A stretch of DNA of 32,849 bases from CAWEZN01 sp964498015 (GTDB taxonomy: Bacteria; Zixibacteria; MSB-5A5; GN15; PGXB01), in the NCBI GenBank assembly GCA_964498015.1, contig CAZCFT010000017.1:1-32849 (forward strand), in the 5' to 3' direction. This document shows positions 32,109-32,849 of this stretch, in pieces. The position numbers and the translations under genes were made by a program. The notes beneath the pieces are model-generated. The model saw nothing but the letters and a program-made list of their open reading frames with translations. It did no database searches and had not been told where the DNA came from. Position 1 is the first letter of the stretch, and each line of letters begins with the position of its first letter.

Positions 32109-32591
32109 ATGGAGATGAAGACTAAGTCAATGGCTCTATATTTCATTATAATTCTTGTCTTGATCCCCTTTGATTCTTGCCTTTGTCAAAATGCCAACGC
32201 AACACACGACCTTGCTTTTGGAGATATGTTCCCCGGTATTCCGAAGACAATCTTAAAAAACAGTCCCGGTGCGGCGGCGGAATTTACGGTCACGGGCACA
32301 GCCGGAGCGGAGATTACGATTGATTTCACTCTACCGACCTATATGAATGCGGGCGGCTTTAATATGCAGATGGTTTTCAGTGAGTCCGACTGTGCCATGG
32401 ATTCAAGCGCCACACCGAATCAAGCGAGTCCGGGATATGACAATCTCGACCCCTGGCATACCATAACTTACCGTTTGGGTTTCAACGGATTAACTATCTG
32501 GCTGGGGGGAAAAGCCATTCCCAAATTGCGCCAGCCGCAAGGGGCATATTCTGCAACTATTGTCATTACAGTAGCTTATACCGGCAACTAA
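32109..32591 (+). CDS. Exported DUF4402 protein
   Basis: The 160-residue protein has a signal peptide (cleavage near CLCQN), then DLAFGDMFPGIPKT, AAEFTVTGTAGAEITIDFTLP, LTIWLGGKAIP and a final IVITVAYTGN. These four elements align with the first protein of the cluster and define DUF4402. The SATI...TATV stretch of the two neighbours is missing. It is probably a surface or periplasmic subunit. The ATG at 32109 is used in preference to the second Met two codons later because of the promoter spacing. Confidence 0.82.
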   Translation: MEMKTKSMALYFIIILVLIPFDSCLCQNANATHDLAFGDMFPGIPKTILKNSPGAAAEFTVTGTAGAEITIDFTLPTYMNAGGFNMQMVFSESDCAMDSSATPNQASPGYDNLDPWHTITYRLGFNGLTIWLGGKAIPKLRQPQGAYSATIVITVAYTGN

Positions 32592-32644
32592 TGAATTGGC
32601 CTTGCAGAAGGACTGCATTCTTGAAATCGTTCTAAGCTTGATGA

Positions 32645-32679
32645 CAGGCTTCAGCCTGGGGGCCTGTTGAAAAACCCCC
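32645..32679 (+). repeat. Hairpin cluster downstream of the DUF4402 gene
   Basis: CAGGC-TTCA-GCCTG (32645-32649, 32654-32658) overlaps a GGGGG/CCCCC pair (32658-32662, 32675-32679) around CCTGTTGAAAAA. No T-tract follows, so it is a poor intrinsic terminator. The GTTGAAAAAC phrase occurs in some insertion-sequence ends, but no transposase frame is present. Confidence 0.35.
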
Positions 32680-32724
32680 TGATGGATATGAAGCATTAGA
32701 TAATGGAGAGAAGTAACCCCAAAT

Positions 32725-32818
32725 CGTCATTCCCGACTTGATCGGGAACCCAGAGAGTGGTTGCTAAGTGCAAATCAGTTACTGACTTCTGGTCCCCGTG
32801 TCAAGGCACGGGATGACA
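32725..32818. repeat. Imperfect 94-bp palindromic intergenic repeat
   Basis: The left arm CGTCATTCCCGACTTGATCG and the reverse complement of the right arm (TGTCATCCCGTGCCTTGACA) are clearly alike. Each arm carries its own small hairpin (TCCCGA..TCGGGA and CCCGTG..CACGGG). This is the form of a dispersed REP/MITE-like element, seen widely as CGTCATTCCCG...GGGAATCCAG in bacterial genomes. A short similar start occurs at 30669. Confidence 0.7.
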
Positions 32819-32849
32819 GGTAATAGTGTTGTGATGAACACGAATACGC

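Noticed and set aside
32659..32680. Insertion-sequence end suggested by CCTGTTGAAAAAC
   Set aside because: No transposase frame, partner inverted repeat or target duplication is visible.

Overview
The window reads as chromosomal DNA of a Gram-negative, moderate-G+C bacterium. The signs of an outer membrane are an outer-membrane beta-barrel protein, a PilQ secretin and several lipoproteins with Cys lipoboxes. Type IV pilus genes, an NtrC-type activator, S41 and M29 peptidases, and exported fibronectin/Ig-like/DUF4402 proteins together suggest an uncultured FCB-group lineage such as Zixibacteria. That placement is an inference from gene style; no rRNA, tRNA, CRISPR array or transposase gene was found.

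Layout. (1) 1-200 is G+C-rich and encodes the end of a multi-membrane-span protein. It joins abruptly at about 195-200 to a truncated DUF4384 gene on the other strand, probably a misassembly or recombination scar. (2) 464-9215, minus strand: DUF4384 fragment, FN3 lipoprotein, NtrC-family regulator, outer-membrane barrel protein, a 41-aa one-span membrane protein, mtnA, an acyl-CoA synthetase and a large Ig-domain lipoprotein. (3) 9362-15512, minus strand: pilM-pilN-pilO-(AMIN-PilP fusion)-pilQ, preceded by a GspH/FimT-type pseudopilin with its own terminator. (4) 15822-19076, minus strand: M29 aminopeptidase, then HAD phosphatase-alkA-ogt, a compact alkylation-repair operon. (5) 19492-21339, plus strand: CtpA-type S41 protease. 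(6) 21389-25660, minus strand: rlmN with an exported unknown protein and a lipoprotein, a single-domain receiver, and a nitrilase-family amidase. (7) 25754-30642, plus strand: smpB-amidase-murI-rmuC-FN3 lipoprotein, a tightly packed translation-rescue and cell-wall operon. (8) 30956-32591, plus strand: three small exported DUF4402-type proteins, each apparently with its own promoter, followed by intergenic repeats.

The points that most deserve attention are these. The AMIN domain usually found in PilQ sits here on the PilP-like protein, while PilQ is short and lacks it. At least five genes without a ribosome binding site carry a -35/-10 pair whose -10 box ends 6-7 nt before the ATG, the layout of leaderless transcripts. 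There are sigma-54-like promoters ahead of a pseudopilin gene and of the DUF4402 cluster, in a window that also encodes a sigma-54 activator. Two FN3 lipoproteins at opposite ends share an unnamed C-terminal domain. A hairpin at 30721 has an 8-nt loop fully complementary to a downstream segment.
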